Shown here piece after piece: positions 7,493 to 13,680 of a stretch of DNA of 14,260 nt. This stretch comes from CAXTTV01 sp964247295 (lineage in GTDB: Bacteria; Chloroflexota; Ktedonobacteria; Ktedonobacterales; Ktedonobacteraceae), in contig CAXTTV010000130.1 in the NCBI GenBank assembly GCA_964247295.1, positions 1 through 14,260 of the forward strand, read 5' to 3'. A model generated the notes under the pieces. It was not told the DNA's origin and searched no databases. It saw nothing but the letters and a program-made list of their open reading frames with translations. A program made the translations under genes and the position numbers. Within the stretch, counting starts at the first letter, position 1; each line of letters starts with the position of its first letter.

Positions 7493-8122
7493 ATGAGCTT
7501 TGACCGATCGCAGGCGCGGTGCTCATTCTGTAGTCGCCGCCCACCAGCAGTCAAAAAAATGGTAGCCGGGCCGGGCGCAGCCTATATCTGTGATGCCTGC
7601 CTGGAACTTTGTCAGGAGATCATCAACGATCCAGCCCCCTTCTCTCCAAAGGCCCTGGAGCTGGCGGCTCGCCCGCCGGTTGTAATCGCGGCCCCGCCAG
7701 CGTTAAACCTGGATGTACCTGCACCTCAAAAAAGCGCGAAGCGCACGTTATCACTAGATCTAGAGCAAAAACAGCAGGGGATCACTTTGATGCTCTACGA
7801 GATGAAAATCTACGAGCACCTTTTTGAGATCCATTATGTCTGGATGCGGCCTCCACTCCCCAAAGGCTTCGCGTTTATGCCCCGGCTCCTTTTCGCTATT
7901 CGAGATGATACTGGCGAGCAATGGGCGGGAGATCGCGGGGGAAACATGCGCGCACGACCCGAACTGGCGAGTGATCCCGGACTGGCGGTCTATCAGGGGA
8001 ATGTTCGCTTTCGTCCCCCGCCCTCGACAAATAGCAGGAAACTTACCATCAAGGTCGCAGATCCCTTGAGCGCCCTGGAAGAGGAGCCGGCTCAGCCATG
8101 GAGCTTCGAGGTCCATCTCTAA
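7493..8122 (+). CDS. Protein with N-terminal ClpX-type C4 zinc finger, no AAA+ domain
   Basis: The 209-residue protein begins with a C-x2-C-x19-C-x2-C zinc finger (C10, C13, C33, C36) in the setting CSFC...YICDACLELCQEII. This is the zinc-binding domain (zf-C4_ClpX) that in ClpX dimerises and recognises adaptors and substrates. The AAA+ unfoldase that should follow is absent. Instead there is a Pro/Ala linker (about 48-85) and a domain of about 120 residues, rich in beta-type sequence, that I do not recognise (contains HYVWMRPPLPKGFAFMPR and ends SFEVHL). It is followed by a strong hairpin. The start is fixed by an in-frame TAG at 7469-7471 and the absence of any other start codon before ATG 7493; the nearest SD is unusually far away. 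It could be a Clp adaptor or competitor, or may simply use the finger for other contacts. Function unknown. Confidence 0.85.
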   Translation: MSFDRSQARCSFCSRRPPAVKKMVAGPGAAYICDACLELCQEIINDPAPFSPKALELAARPPVVIAAPPALNLDVPAPQKSAKRTLSLDLEQKQQGITLMLYEMKIYEHLFEIHYVWMRPPLPKGFAFMPRLLFAIRDDTGEQWAGDRGGNMRARPELASDPGLAVYQGNVRFRPPPSTNSRKLTIKVADPLSALEEEPAQPWSFEVHL

Positions 8123-8133
8123 TTTAGATACTA

Positions 8134-8177
8134 AAAGGGTGGGATGCCAGTGATATACTTCTGGCATCCCACCCTTT
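8134..8177. terminator. Perfect 17-bp hairpin, bidirectional terminator
   Basis: Arms 8134-8150 and 8161-8177 are exact complements (17 bp) around a 10-nt loop. It starts AAAG and ends CTTT, just as at 711-750. It lies 11 nt after the stop of the zinc-finger gene and 19 nt from the hpf stop, between convergent genes. Confidence 0.85.
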
Positions 8178-8196
8178 CTGATGAGAGAAAAGGGAT

Positions 8197-8829
8197 CTAT
8201 TCGAGAGAAGGAACTAGCAGGCCATAGCCCCCCTGATCCAGGCGGTAAATTACATTCACCGTATTGGTCGCCTCATTGAAAAAGGGATAGAAAGACGCCC
8301 CCAACAGATCCATTTGCGCGATCGCCTCCTTATCGTTCATGGGCTTTGACGGAACCTGACGGATCTCCTGGATCTGTGACCAGATCTGCTCGTTCTGATC
8401 CTCCTCCATCTGGGGCGAGAATGACGTAGAAGCCTCCTCCAACTCAGTCTCAGACTCATCCAGAGCGGCAAGATCTCCGGTACGCGAGAGCGTTAACACC
8501 TTCACTCCCGGCGTGTGCTTACGAATCGTCCTGGTCTGTCGATCTTTATGCCGACTCAATTGTGTTGTCACTTTAGCAAGCACTGCATCGAGTGCGGCGG
8601 TAATCGTACTTCCGCGCGCCTCGCTACGAATGACCGGAGTAAAAGGGATCACCGCCAGTTGCACACCATAATGGTCATTGTGGTTGCGAGTATTCTCCTC
8701 CAGAATGGTCACCTCAATGCGCGTATCCTCACCATCTAACAAACGAGAGAGACGCTCCACCTTATGTTCAACAAGATCATTGAGACGAGGAGTAATATCG
8801 ACTTGCCGACCTTTAATAATGATTTGCAT
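8197..8829 (-). CDS. hpf: Ribosome hibernation promoting factor, long form (HPF)
   Basis: Long HPF binds the 30S decoding region and, through its C-terminal domain, pairs two ribosomes into inactive 100S dimers in stationary phase. The 210-residue protein has the S30AE/YfiA fold at 1-105 (MQIIIKGRQVDITPRL, then the family-typical HYGVQLAV...), an acidic low-complexity linker at about 107-158, and the C-terminal dimerisation domain at about 160-209 (KEAIAQMDLLGASFYPFFNE, TNTVNVIYR, GGYGLLVP). The open frame runs on to a TTG at 8904, but the start is put at ATG 8829. There family homology begins, and a purine-rich AGAAGG lies about 12 nt upstream. A strong extended -10 element about 100 nt upstream would leave a leader of about 90 nt. 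The gene stands alone, convergent with the ClpX-zinc-finger gene. Confidence 0.95.
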   Translation of the reverse strand: MQIIIKGRQVDITPRLNDLVEHKVERLSRLLDGEDTRIEVTILEENTRNHNDHYGVQLAVIPFTPVIRSEARGSTITAALDAVLAKVTTQLSRHKDRQTRTIRKHTPGVKVLTLSRTGDLAALDESETELEEASTSFSPQMEEDQNEQIWSQIQEIRQVPSKPMNDKEAIAQMDLLGASFYPFFNEATNTVNVIYRLDQGGYGLLVPSLE

Positions 8830-9293
8830 GGTTTTGTCTACCTTCTCTTTCCAGCATATGAGCACGACAAGAAACAGAAAAAGTCTATCCACACCTCCAC
8901 ACAAAAAGCAAAGCGTGGTAATGCATTATTATAGCATCTATCCAGTTGGATAAGAGAACCACACTCACCTCAGAAGACCTTTGCCAAACAAACAACAAAA
9001 AATGTGCTAGAAAAGTATTGTTATGGTTATACTGAACCTATGAAAACAAATACATCTTGCAAGCATAGATAAAACAAATGTCAGATTAACAAAACAACAA
9101 AACAGCATGAAATGTGTAAAAATTGTATTAAGATGAAGAATAATTCAAAAATTTAGTTGACTGATAGTCCAGAATCGGCTCAAATTATGAATAATATCTC
9201 ATTGTCTTGATAATATGTTCATCGAATATTCATCCATTAATGGTATGCTGAAGGCAGAGCATTGGTAGGCAAAAACAGATAAAGCTTTAACAG
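8830..9293. other. AT-rich intergenic stretch without a convincing gene
   Basis: The first 107 bases hold the hpf leader and promoter. From about 8950 to 9290 the sequence is markedly A/T rich compared with both flanks and has no ORF with coding character on either strand. It contains scattered TATA-like and TTGACT-like words but no -35/-10 pair at proper spacing that I would defend. It probably holds the control region for the small ORFs at 9294 and 9440. Confidence 0.6.
8928..8936 (-). promoter_or_regulatory. hpf: Extended -10 promoter (TGCTATAAT) for hpf
   Basis: Minus strand TGC-TATAAT is a perfect -10 with TGn extension, about 100 nt upstream of the hpf start. It has the same architecture as the element before icd. 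No strong -35 is seen at 17 bp. Confidence 0.55.
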
Positions 9294-9416
9294 ATGCGAG
9301 AAGAACGTTTTGCTACCAAAGGAAGGGCCCGAAAGGCAACCGAAAAAGGGCTATCACAGGCCTTTGCTCTGAGCGTGGGTACAGTAAGAGGGAAAATCAG
9401 AAACACATTTTTCTGA
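9294..9416 (+). CDS. Possible 40-residue basic peptide, helix-turn-helix-like
   Basis: A 40-codon frame starts at ATG 9294, directly after an in-frame TAA (9288-9290), and ends at TGA 9414-9416, 23 nt before the next ORF. The product is basic. Its centre (KGLSQAFALSVGTVRGKIRN) resembles the second half of a helix-turn-helix, where a serine-valine-glycine-threonine-valine turn precedes a recognition helix, as in sigma-70 region 4 or Xre-type repressors. No clear ribosome-binding site precedes it, so it may be a remnant of a longer DNA-binding gene or chance. Its only support is the sequence character and its position before the Cys-rich gene. Confidence 0.25.
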   Translation: MREERFATKGRARKATEKGLSQAFALSVGTVRGKIRNTFF

Positions 9417-9439
9417 ATAGTGGAAGGGTAAGTGGACGA

Positions 9440-9703
9440 ATGACGCAGCTACCAAGTGACCAACATATTACTTATCAGTTACAGTATCGCAAATGTGGGA
9501 AAACATCGTGTAGCACCTGCCGTTCGGGGCAGGGACATGGACCCTATTGGTACGCCTATTGGAGAGAAGGGTCGAGATTGCGCTCCGGCTATATCGGCAA
9601 AATCCATCCTCATCTGGCTGGCTGCCCCACAGCGCGTACAAACATCAACAAAACAAAAGATTCTCTTTCAACAACACGGGAGGCGGCTCCCACTAGCGTC
9701 TAA
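9440..9703 (+). CDS. Short Cys-rich protein with CGK-x2-C and HGPYWYAYWREG motif (DUF6788-like)
   Basis: The 87-residue protein has a compact core at about residues 12-55: YRKCGKTSCSTCRSGQGHGPYWYAYWREG followed by GYIGKIHP. The pattern C-G-K-x2-C-x2-C then H-G-P-Y-W is that of a small uncharacterised domain common in actinobacterial and chloroflexotal accessory DNA (DUF6788, named from memory). The aromatic HGPYWYAYW may form a beta hairpin, and three Cys plus His could hold a metal. The C-terminal 30 residues are polar and unconserved-looking. A purine stretch (GGAAGGG, 9422-9428) lies 11 nt upstream. A strong terminator follows after 8 nt, which supports real expression. Such genes often lie beside transposases or phage genes, but none is seen here. 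Function unknown. Confidence 0.65.
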   Translation: MTQLPSDQHITYQLQYRKCGKTSCSTCRSGQGHGPYWYAYWREGSRLRSGYIGKIHPHLAGCPTARTNINKTKDSLSTTREAAPTSV

Positions 9704-9711
9704 AAAACGTG

Positions 9712-9755
9712 AAGAGGGGCAACCACATCTGTAATAGACTGTGGTTGCCCCTCTT
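9712..9755 (+). terminator. Perfect 16-bp intrinsic terminator
   Basis: Arms 9712-9727 and 9740-9755 pair exactly (16 bp, GC-rich) around a 12-nt loop. They are followed by TCTTCCTAT, giving a T-rich run on the plus strand. It closes the Cys-rich gene and separates it from nrdR. Confidence 0.85.
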
Positions 9756-9833
9756 TCTTCCTATATAAGCCGCCTCTTTAAAATTCTGAAGTGTCGGCCT
9801 CAAGGCTTCATCAATAATGCCGACGAAGATCGG

Positions 9834-9895
9834 TTGTGGTAGAATAGGGCTACTTCTATAGCCTATACAAGTTCACTTTCTATGTGTATAGAAAG
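9834..9895 (+). promoter_or_regulatory. nrdR upstream region: weak promoter and two palindromes
   Basis: Two palindromes lie upstream of nrdR. ACTTCTATAG-C-CTATACAAGT (9852-9872) has 10-nt arms with one mismatch. CTTTCTAT-GTGT-ATAGAAAG (9876-9895) has perfect 8-nt arms. A possible promoter TTGTGG (9834-9839) with 17-bp spacing to TATAGC (9857-9862) would be overlapped by the first palindrome, as an operator would be. NrdR is known to autoregulate in some bacteria, through paired 16-bp boxes (core CWATATATWG). These palindromes share the CTAT...ATAG outline, but not the exact spacing. Confidence 0.4.
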
Positions 9896-9945
9896 GAGGC
9901 GGTGTCCGCTCCTGGAAAGTAATCAGCCAGCGGGACCGGGCGATC

Positions 9946-10404
9946 ATGAAATGTCCATTTTGTGGAGGAAGTGAGTCGCGCGTCAAGGACTCACGTGATA
10001 CAGGGGACGCTATCCATCGCAGACGCGAGTGCGAACATTGTAAAGGGCGATTTAGCACCTACGAACGTGTCGAACACTTCGCTCTGATGATTGTCAAGCG
10101 CGACCAGCGGCGAGAACCCTTCGAGCGCGATAAACTGCTTGTCGGCTTGCGGAAAGCCTGCGAGAAACGTCCTATGCCTGTCGGGGAGATTGAGAATGCT
10201 GTCGAAGAGATTGAACAGGAGCTCTACCGCCAGGGACGGCAAGAGGTCCCAAGTAGTGTGGTTGGCGAGCTGGTAATGGAGAAGCTTAAAAAGCTGGATA
10301 AGATCGCTTACATCCGCTTCGCCAGCGTCTACCGCTCCTTTGGAGACGTTGAAACTATGTTTGACGAAATTCAACAGCTTTTGAATAGAGAGAAAACTGA
10401 ATAG
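9946..10404 (+). CDS. nrdR: Transcriptional repressor NrdR
   Basis: NrdR represses ribonucleotide reductase genes when dATP is abundant, by binding NrdR boxes in nrd promoters. The 152-residue protein is full length: a zinc ribbon with C3/C6 and C29/C32 (MKCPFC at the start; ECEHC), then the ATP-cone domain at about 49-139 that senses ATP/dATP (VKRDQRREPFERDKL; IAYIRFASVYRSF). The start is fixed by the invariant MKCPFC. No good SD stands next to this ATG. A perfect AAAGGAGG lies 46 nt upstream (9892-9899), and an in-frame TAG at 9889-9891 rules out a longer protein starting further up. No ribonucleotide reductase gene is next to it. It converges on the cyclic-nucleotide-binding gene with 84 nt between and no strong terminator. 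Confidence 0.96.
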   Translation: MKCPFCGGSESRVKDSRDTGDAIHRRRECEHCKGRFSTYERVEHFALMIVKRDQRREPFERDKLLVGLRKACEKRPMPVGEIENAVEEIEQELYRQGRQEVPSSVVGELVMEKLKKLDKIAYIRFASVYRSFGDVETMFDEIQQLLNREKTE

Positions 10405-10488
10405 TACGTTTACCGCAAGAAGTACAGGCAAGCAATTCCTTTAGATGAGAACAACTTGCCCAAAAATACGCTTTCATAGATGTCGGGA

Positions 10489-10917
10489 TTAGTAGAGACG
10501 TTTTTTCTCTACTTCTCGCAACCGACGACTGAGAACGGCCAGCAACTTGACCGCGATATCAGGATTGGACTGAAGCGCGGAACGGAAATCCCAAACTGGC
10601 AATAGAAGGGCGGTCACATCCTCAATAGCGGTGACGGTCGCCGAACGTGGAAGCTCGTCGAGCAGGGCCATCTCTCCCAATACCTCGCCCGCTCCCACAG
10701 TCCCAACCTCTTCCTCGGCCCGATCAGGATCTGAGGCGATGCTGATCTTCACCTTTCCGGCGGTCAAGATGTAGAGACCCGCCGCAACATCTCCCTGAGA
10801 GAATAGGGTGGTTCCCGCCAGATATTTGCGCTCCTGGCAGCTTTTGGCCAGCACCTGGATCTCTTTCTTACTCAAATTGGAAAAAAGGTCTACGTGCGCA
10901 AGGGTATCTTCATACAT
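10489..10917 (-). CDS. Stand-alone cyclic nucleotide-binding domain protein
   Basis: The 142-residue protein is a single CNB domain (Crp/cAMP-binding fold): a helix at 5-30 (VDLFSNLSKKEIQVLAKSC), beta roll from about 33, and a phosphate-binding cassette GEVLGEMALLDELPRSATV (78-96) with E82 and R91. Those are the glutamate and arginine that hold the ribose and cyclic phosphate in functional CNB domains, so ligand binding is plausible. No helix-turn-helix, kinase, channel or cyclase domain is attached, and the C-terminal helix ends about 20 residues after the roll. It may act by protein contact or as a nucleotide sink. An AAAGG sits about 12 nt before the ATG. The tnpB stop is only 17 nt upstream on the same strand, so the two may be co-transcribed, and a mobile element may have displaced the original promoter. 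Confidence 0.88.
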   Translation of the reverse strand: MYEDTLAHVDLFSNLSKKEIQVLAKSCQERKYLAGTTLFSQGDVAAGLYILTAGKVKISIASDPDRAEEEVGTVGAGEVLGEMALLDELPRSATVTAIEDVTALLLPVWDFRSALQSNPDIAVKLLAVLSRRLREVEKKRLY

Positions 10918-10934
10918 GCGATACGACTGCCTTT

Positions 10935-12209
10935 CTAAATGCGTTCAAATGCATTCAACACATTGGTCGGTGACATTGAAACCTCCATACACCGATTTTC
11001 GATTGCGGTGAAAACGTCCGCACATCGCATGGAATCATCCATGCGTGGCCCCAGCCGGGCAAGGAACCGCTGATAAATGTTGATCGCGCTGTTTTCATCG
11101 CGATCCATCACCAGCCCACACGTTCCACAATGATACACTCGCTTGTGCAAGGGCATATTTTGTTTATGTCCACACCTACTGCACATCTTGGAGGTATCAC
11201 GTTCATCTATCAAATGCAATTCTTTCCCAGACAACAGACACTTATACACAAGCATCTGCACAAAGCGGTAGAGGCCCCAATCATTATACACCAGACGGTT
11301 ACGAATATGCCGCTTACGTCGTTCTCTAGGGGTCTCTCTATCCTTTTTCTCAGTGACCATCTGCCGTTGGGAAAGATCGCCAATTACCACAGCACTTGCA
11401 GCCAGTTTGACGGCGATCAGATGGGATGCTTTGTGCAGGCAGTCCTGTTGTTTATTGCGCTTCTTTTGCGAGACCCGCTTATACACACGGGAGAGATGGA
11501 TATAGCGTCGAGATTTCTTTTTGCACCGATCTCGTTTCGAGCGGATCTTGTCCAGTTGTTTATTATACCATCGGTAGCCTTTAAATCCACCAATATGATA
11601 GAAGCGACCCTGGCTATCATAACCCGTTGCCAGCGTTTTAATCCCTAGATCAAAGGCGAGAATGCCTTTAGAATGAGAAGTTTGTTCAGCCACCTCATAG
11701 ACAAAGGAACAGTAGTAATTGCCCCGTCCATCACGGGAAACGGCTACCTCGCGAAATCCGGGTGGTGGCGCTTCGGTCAAATGCGCTGTGATGTTGGGAT
11801 AGCGCTTGTTACGCCCTTTGCCTCCCGTAGGGAGAATGATGGTTTTTCCTTCAAACTTATTAAGGTACATCGCTGGATAGCAGAGGGTAAAAAACTGATG
11901 CCGGGGGCGCACTCGTGGGAATCCAGGCTTTTTCGCACCTTCCTTGACCCGACGAAAAAAGGCTTGCATGGCTTTGTCCTGGCGAAAGTAAACTTCCGCC
12001 AGGAGCTTACCATAGACGATTTGAAGTTCAGGGTCATACGCTTTGCTTTCCTGTAGCGTTTTTTTGATCGCCTTGAAGCTCCAGCGTTCCCCATCCCGGA
12101 GCCGCATCACCCACCAGTTATAAAGGCCCCGGCATTTGCCTTGCATCCATTCCAGAGTTTCAGTATCCTCTGCGCTCAGATAGATTTTGATTTTCTTGGT
12201 AACAAGCAT
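10935..12209 (-). CDS. tnpB: IS200/IS605-type TnpB (RNA-guided nuclease, OrfB), no TnpA partner
   Basis: TnpB is an RNA-guided RuvC nuclease, ancestral to Cas12, that uses an omega RNA made from its own 3' end and the right end of the element. The 424-residue protein shows the N-terminal OrfB_IS605 helices (YNWWVMRLRDG), the RuvC-I aspartate D187 (AFDLGIKTLAT), RuvC-II VVIGDL (274-279), a zinc ribbon with C343/C346/C361/C364 (TSKMCSRCG...YHCGTCG) and RuvC-III D371 in DRDENSAINI. The usual RuvC-II glutamate (E in VVEDL) is Gly277 here. A glutamate at E336 (IDERDTSKMC) may take its place, as in TnpB lineages with a rearranged site. There is no tnpA nearby. AAAGGAGG lies about 14 nt before the ATG. 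The length is full, with no frameshift, so it is probably intact. The gene is embedded between the DUF488 gene and the CNB gene, all on the same strand. Confidence 0.94.
   Translation of the reverse strand: MLVTKKIKIYLSAEDTETLEWMQGKCRGLYNWWVMRLRDGERWSFKAIKKTLQESKAYDPELQIVYGKLLAEVYFRQDKAMQAFFRRVKEGAKKPGFPRVRPRHQFFTLCYPAMYLNKFEGKTIILPTGGKGRNKRYPNITAHLTEAPPPGFREVAVSRDGRGNYYCSFVYEVAEQTSHSKGILAFDLGIKTLATGYDSQGRFYHIGGFKGYRWYNKQLDKIRSKRDRCKKKSRRYIHLSRVYKRVSQKKRNKQQDCLHKASHLIAVKLAASAVVIGDLSQRQMVTEKKDRETPRERRKRHIRNRLVYNDWGLYRFVQMLVYKCLLSGKELHLIDERDTSKMCSRCGHKQNMPLHKRVYHCGTCGLVMDRDENSAINIYQRFLARLGPRMDDSMRCADVFTAIENRCMEVSMSPTNVLNAFERI
10937..10956. repeat. Tandem 10-nt repeat at the tnpB 3' end; possible IS right-end structure
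   Basis: AAATGCGTTC is followed directly by AAATGCATTC, two copies with one difference, overlapping the tnpB stop and last codons. The same bases can form a small hairpin (minus strand AATGC, 8-nt loop, GCATT). In IS200/IS605 elements the right end and the 3' end of the omega RNA lie at this place. Assigning it as the right end is inference. Confidence 0.35.
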
Positions 12210-12243
12210 TATGTATGAGGAGTCCTCCTTTCCTCTTAAAAAT

Positions 12244-12260
12244 GAGATAACTCACATCTC
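12244..12260. repeat. Small hairpin upstream of tnpB; possible IS left-end structure
   Basis: GAGAT (12244-12248) and ATCTC (12256-12260) pair around a 7-nt loop, 35-51 nt upstream of the tnpB start and 23 nt after the DUF488 stop. IS200/IS605 left ends carry a subterminal hairpin of this kind. The stem is only 5 bp, so the assignment is weak. Confidence 0.25.
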
Positions 12261-12282
12261 TTATACAAGTCGTTCTCTCTCC

Positions 12283-13002
12283 CTACTTATCAGTCTCAAG
12301 ATGCAGTATATGAACCGCAGGAAATCGTTCTTTGAGGAGATCGGCCACAAGGGATCGATGACACTCGTGCCAATCGGCACAGGCACAGAGCAAGATCACC
12401 CCTGGCGCTTGTTTTAAGAGCGATACTGCGTTTTCCAGGCCAGTCATTTGATCCACCAGCACAAAAGGCCGACACGGATAGTTCACATTGCCGAGTTCTG
12501 GAATGTGGTGATAGAAATCCCCAAAGCGTGTGACTAATTGTCCTCGGTTGTAGGCCCGATCAAAGCGCGAACCGGCCCGTTTGCGAATATCCAGGAGGAG
12601 ATACCCTTCCTTTGTGAGGCGCATCAGGTGACCCTCTCCTCCTGGCTGTCGATATCCCAGCGTCCAGATGGTTTTTCCCGGTAGGAGCGTTGCCTGAAAG
12701 TGGCTTTCGCTCTCGTCCAGACGTTCTCTGATATCCAGTGTACGCGTCAGATGGAAGCGCGTTCCGAGCCAGAACGCATATTCCTCTGACTCATAGCCGT
12801 TCTGATGGAAGGTGATCTTCCAGCCACAAACTGCCTGCCGCGCTGCGCAGAGCCGGGACGCCAGGGGCACGATCTCCAGCACGTTTGCTGTCGGGTACGT
12901 TCGTGCGAACAGGGCTTCCACATCGGGAAAAGAGGGGTTCGTGTGCTGCCCTCCAACGAGAGCGGGACGGTGTCTTGCTTCCTTCGGATGCAGATGGATC
13001 AT
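12283..13002 (-). CDS. DUF488-family protein with unknown N-terminal domain
   Basis: Residues about 111-235 of this 239-residue protein match the DUF488 pattern: IWTLGY at 112-117 (usual TIGHS/T), LLLDIRKRAGSRFDRAYN (136-152, usual LVDVR-x-P-x-SR), YHHIPELGNVNY (164-175, usual Y-x2-LG) and LLCACADWHECHR (204-216, usual CaE-x5-CHR). DUF488 proteins are uncharacterised; the conserved Cys/His/Arg at the end suggest a catalytic or nucleotide-binding site. The first 110 residues (MIHLHPKEARH...) form a domain I do not recognise. The open frame continues to 13377, but the start is placed at ATG 13002. An AGGAGAAAGGAAG run lies just upstream, and the longer version would overlap the 170-residue gene out of frame with non-protein-like sequence. 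It is the last gene of an unknown operon, followed by tnpB. Confidence 0.75.
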   Translation of the reverse strand: MIHLHPKEARHRPALVGGQHTNPSFPDVEALFARTYPTANVLEIVPLASRLCAARQAVCGWKITFHQNGYESEEYAFWLGTRFHLTRTLDIRERLDESESHFQATLLPGKTIWTLGYRQPGGEGHLMRLTKEGYLLLDIRKRAGSRFDRAYNRGQLVTRFGDFYHHIPELGNVNYPCRPFVLVDQMTGLENAVSLLKQAPGVILLCACADWHECHRSLVADLLKERFPAVHILHLETDK

Positions 13003-13097
13003 CTGGTTCTTCCTTTCTCCTGAGCATAGAGACAGGGAGAGAAGGACGAGAACCTCGCATACAGCGGAAGACCATCCCTCTCTCCTCACTCCTGTGC

Positions 13098-13610
13098 CTA
13101 TTTCCTCGCCTGATGGTGCCAGCAGGTCTCGTGCCCCAAACCCAGCGCCAACAGGATCGCAACCGCCTGATCTATCGGGAGCTCGGTCACCGTTGCAGCG
13201 TTGGCAGAGATATCCAGACAGAACATCTGCGTGTCTCGCGGCGGCTCCTCGTGCAAGCTGAGCCCAACGCGGGGATGAGGTCCCGTCAGGATCAGGTGAC
13301 GCGCGCCATGCAGATAGAGGGCGCACAGGACAATACTCAGGTGCGCATAGGGAGGGGAGAGGGGACCATCCTCCCATTCTTGTAGGGGTGGAAGTCCCAG
13401 CACTGTCAGGAGTGCCGGCAGGGCACGAATGCCCACCGGGGGCATGCTCAGGCCATTGACGGTGAGTTCTACCGGGGTCGTGTCACGGGTGTGGATCGTG
13501 AGTTGTGCCCGGTACCACTGCGTGATCAACCAGAGCACTCGCTGCTCTCGCGCGAAAACGAGACCAGTGCGGGTCTGCTGTGCTGGGGTGCGGTGATGGT
13601 TCGTGTGCAT
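13098..13610 (-). CDS. Hypothetical protein (170 residues) with two strand-helix-LGL segments
   Basis: I do not recognise this protein. It has no signal peptide. A hydrophobic stretch near 89-105 (HLSIVLCALYLHGARHLIL) looks like a buried helix-strand rather than a membrane span. Two segments resemble each other: about 47-76 (VELTVNGLSMPPVGIRALPALLTVLGLPP) and about 129-160 (a strand, then TELPIDQAVAILLALGLG). The second also resembles the C terminus of the next upstream gene product. The ATG at 13610 is preceded by GGAAAGGA at a rather long spacing of 13 nt. Its frame outcompetes all overlapping frames in amino-acid character. It is 95 nt upstream of the DUF488 start and 70 nt downstream of the frameshifted gene, so it belongs to the same minus-strand operon. 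Confidence 0.6.
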   Translation of the reverse strand: MHTNHHRTPAQQTRTGLVFAREQRVLWLITQWYRAQLTIHTRDTTPVELTVNGLSMPPVGIRALPALLTVLGLPPLQEWEDGPLSPPYAHLSIVLCALYLHGARHLILTGPHPRVGLSLHEEPPRDTQMFCLDISANAATVTELPIDQAVAILLALGLGHETCWHHQARK

Positions 13611-13680
13611 GATGATTGTGCGGTCCTTTCCGTTCTCGTGAGATATCCCAAGCGTACATTCGCTCGGGATCGTCCGTGTG

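Noticed and set aside
8830..8904. TTG start giving hpf 25 extra residues
   Set aside because: The extension is hydrophobic and not part of the family; MQIIIKGRQ at 8829 is the normal start and has an SD-like run.
9902..9922. Six-codon upstream ORF starting GTG after the strong SD before nrdR
   Set aside because: Only 2 nt separate the SD core from the GTG, too close for initiation; no counterpart exists in the other leader with the same 12-mer.
10427..10460. Hairpin GGCAAG/CTTGCC between nrdR and the CNB gene as terminator
   Set aside because: Only 6 bp with a 22-nt loop and no T-tract.
13003..13377. N-terminal extension of the DUF488 frame
   Set aside because: It overlaps the 170-residue gene in another frame and reads as Arg/Pro/Ser-rich shadow; a good RBS precedes ATG 13002.
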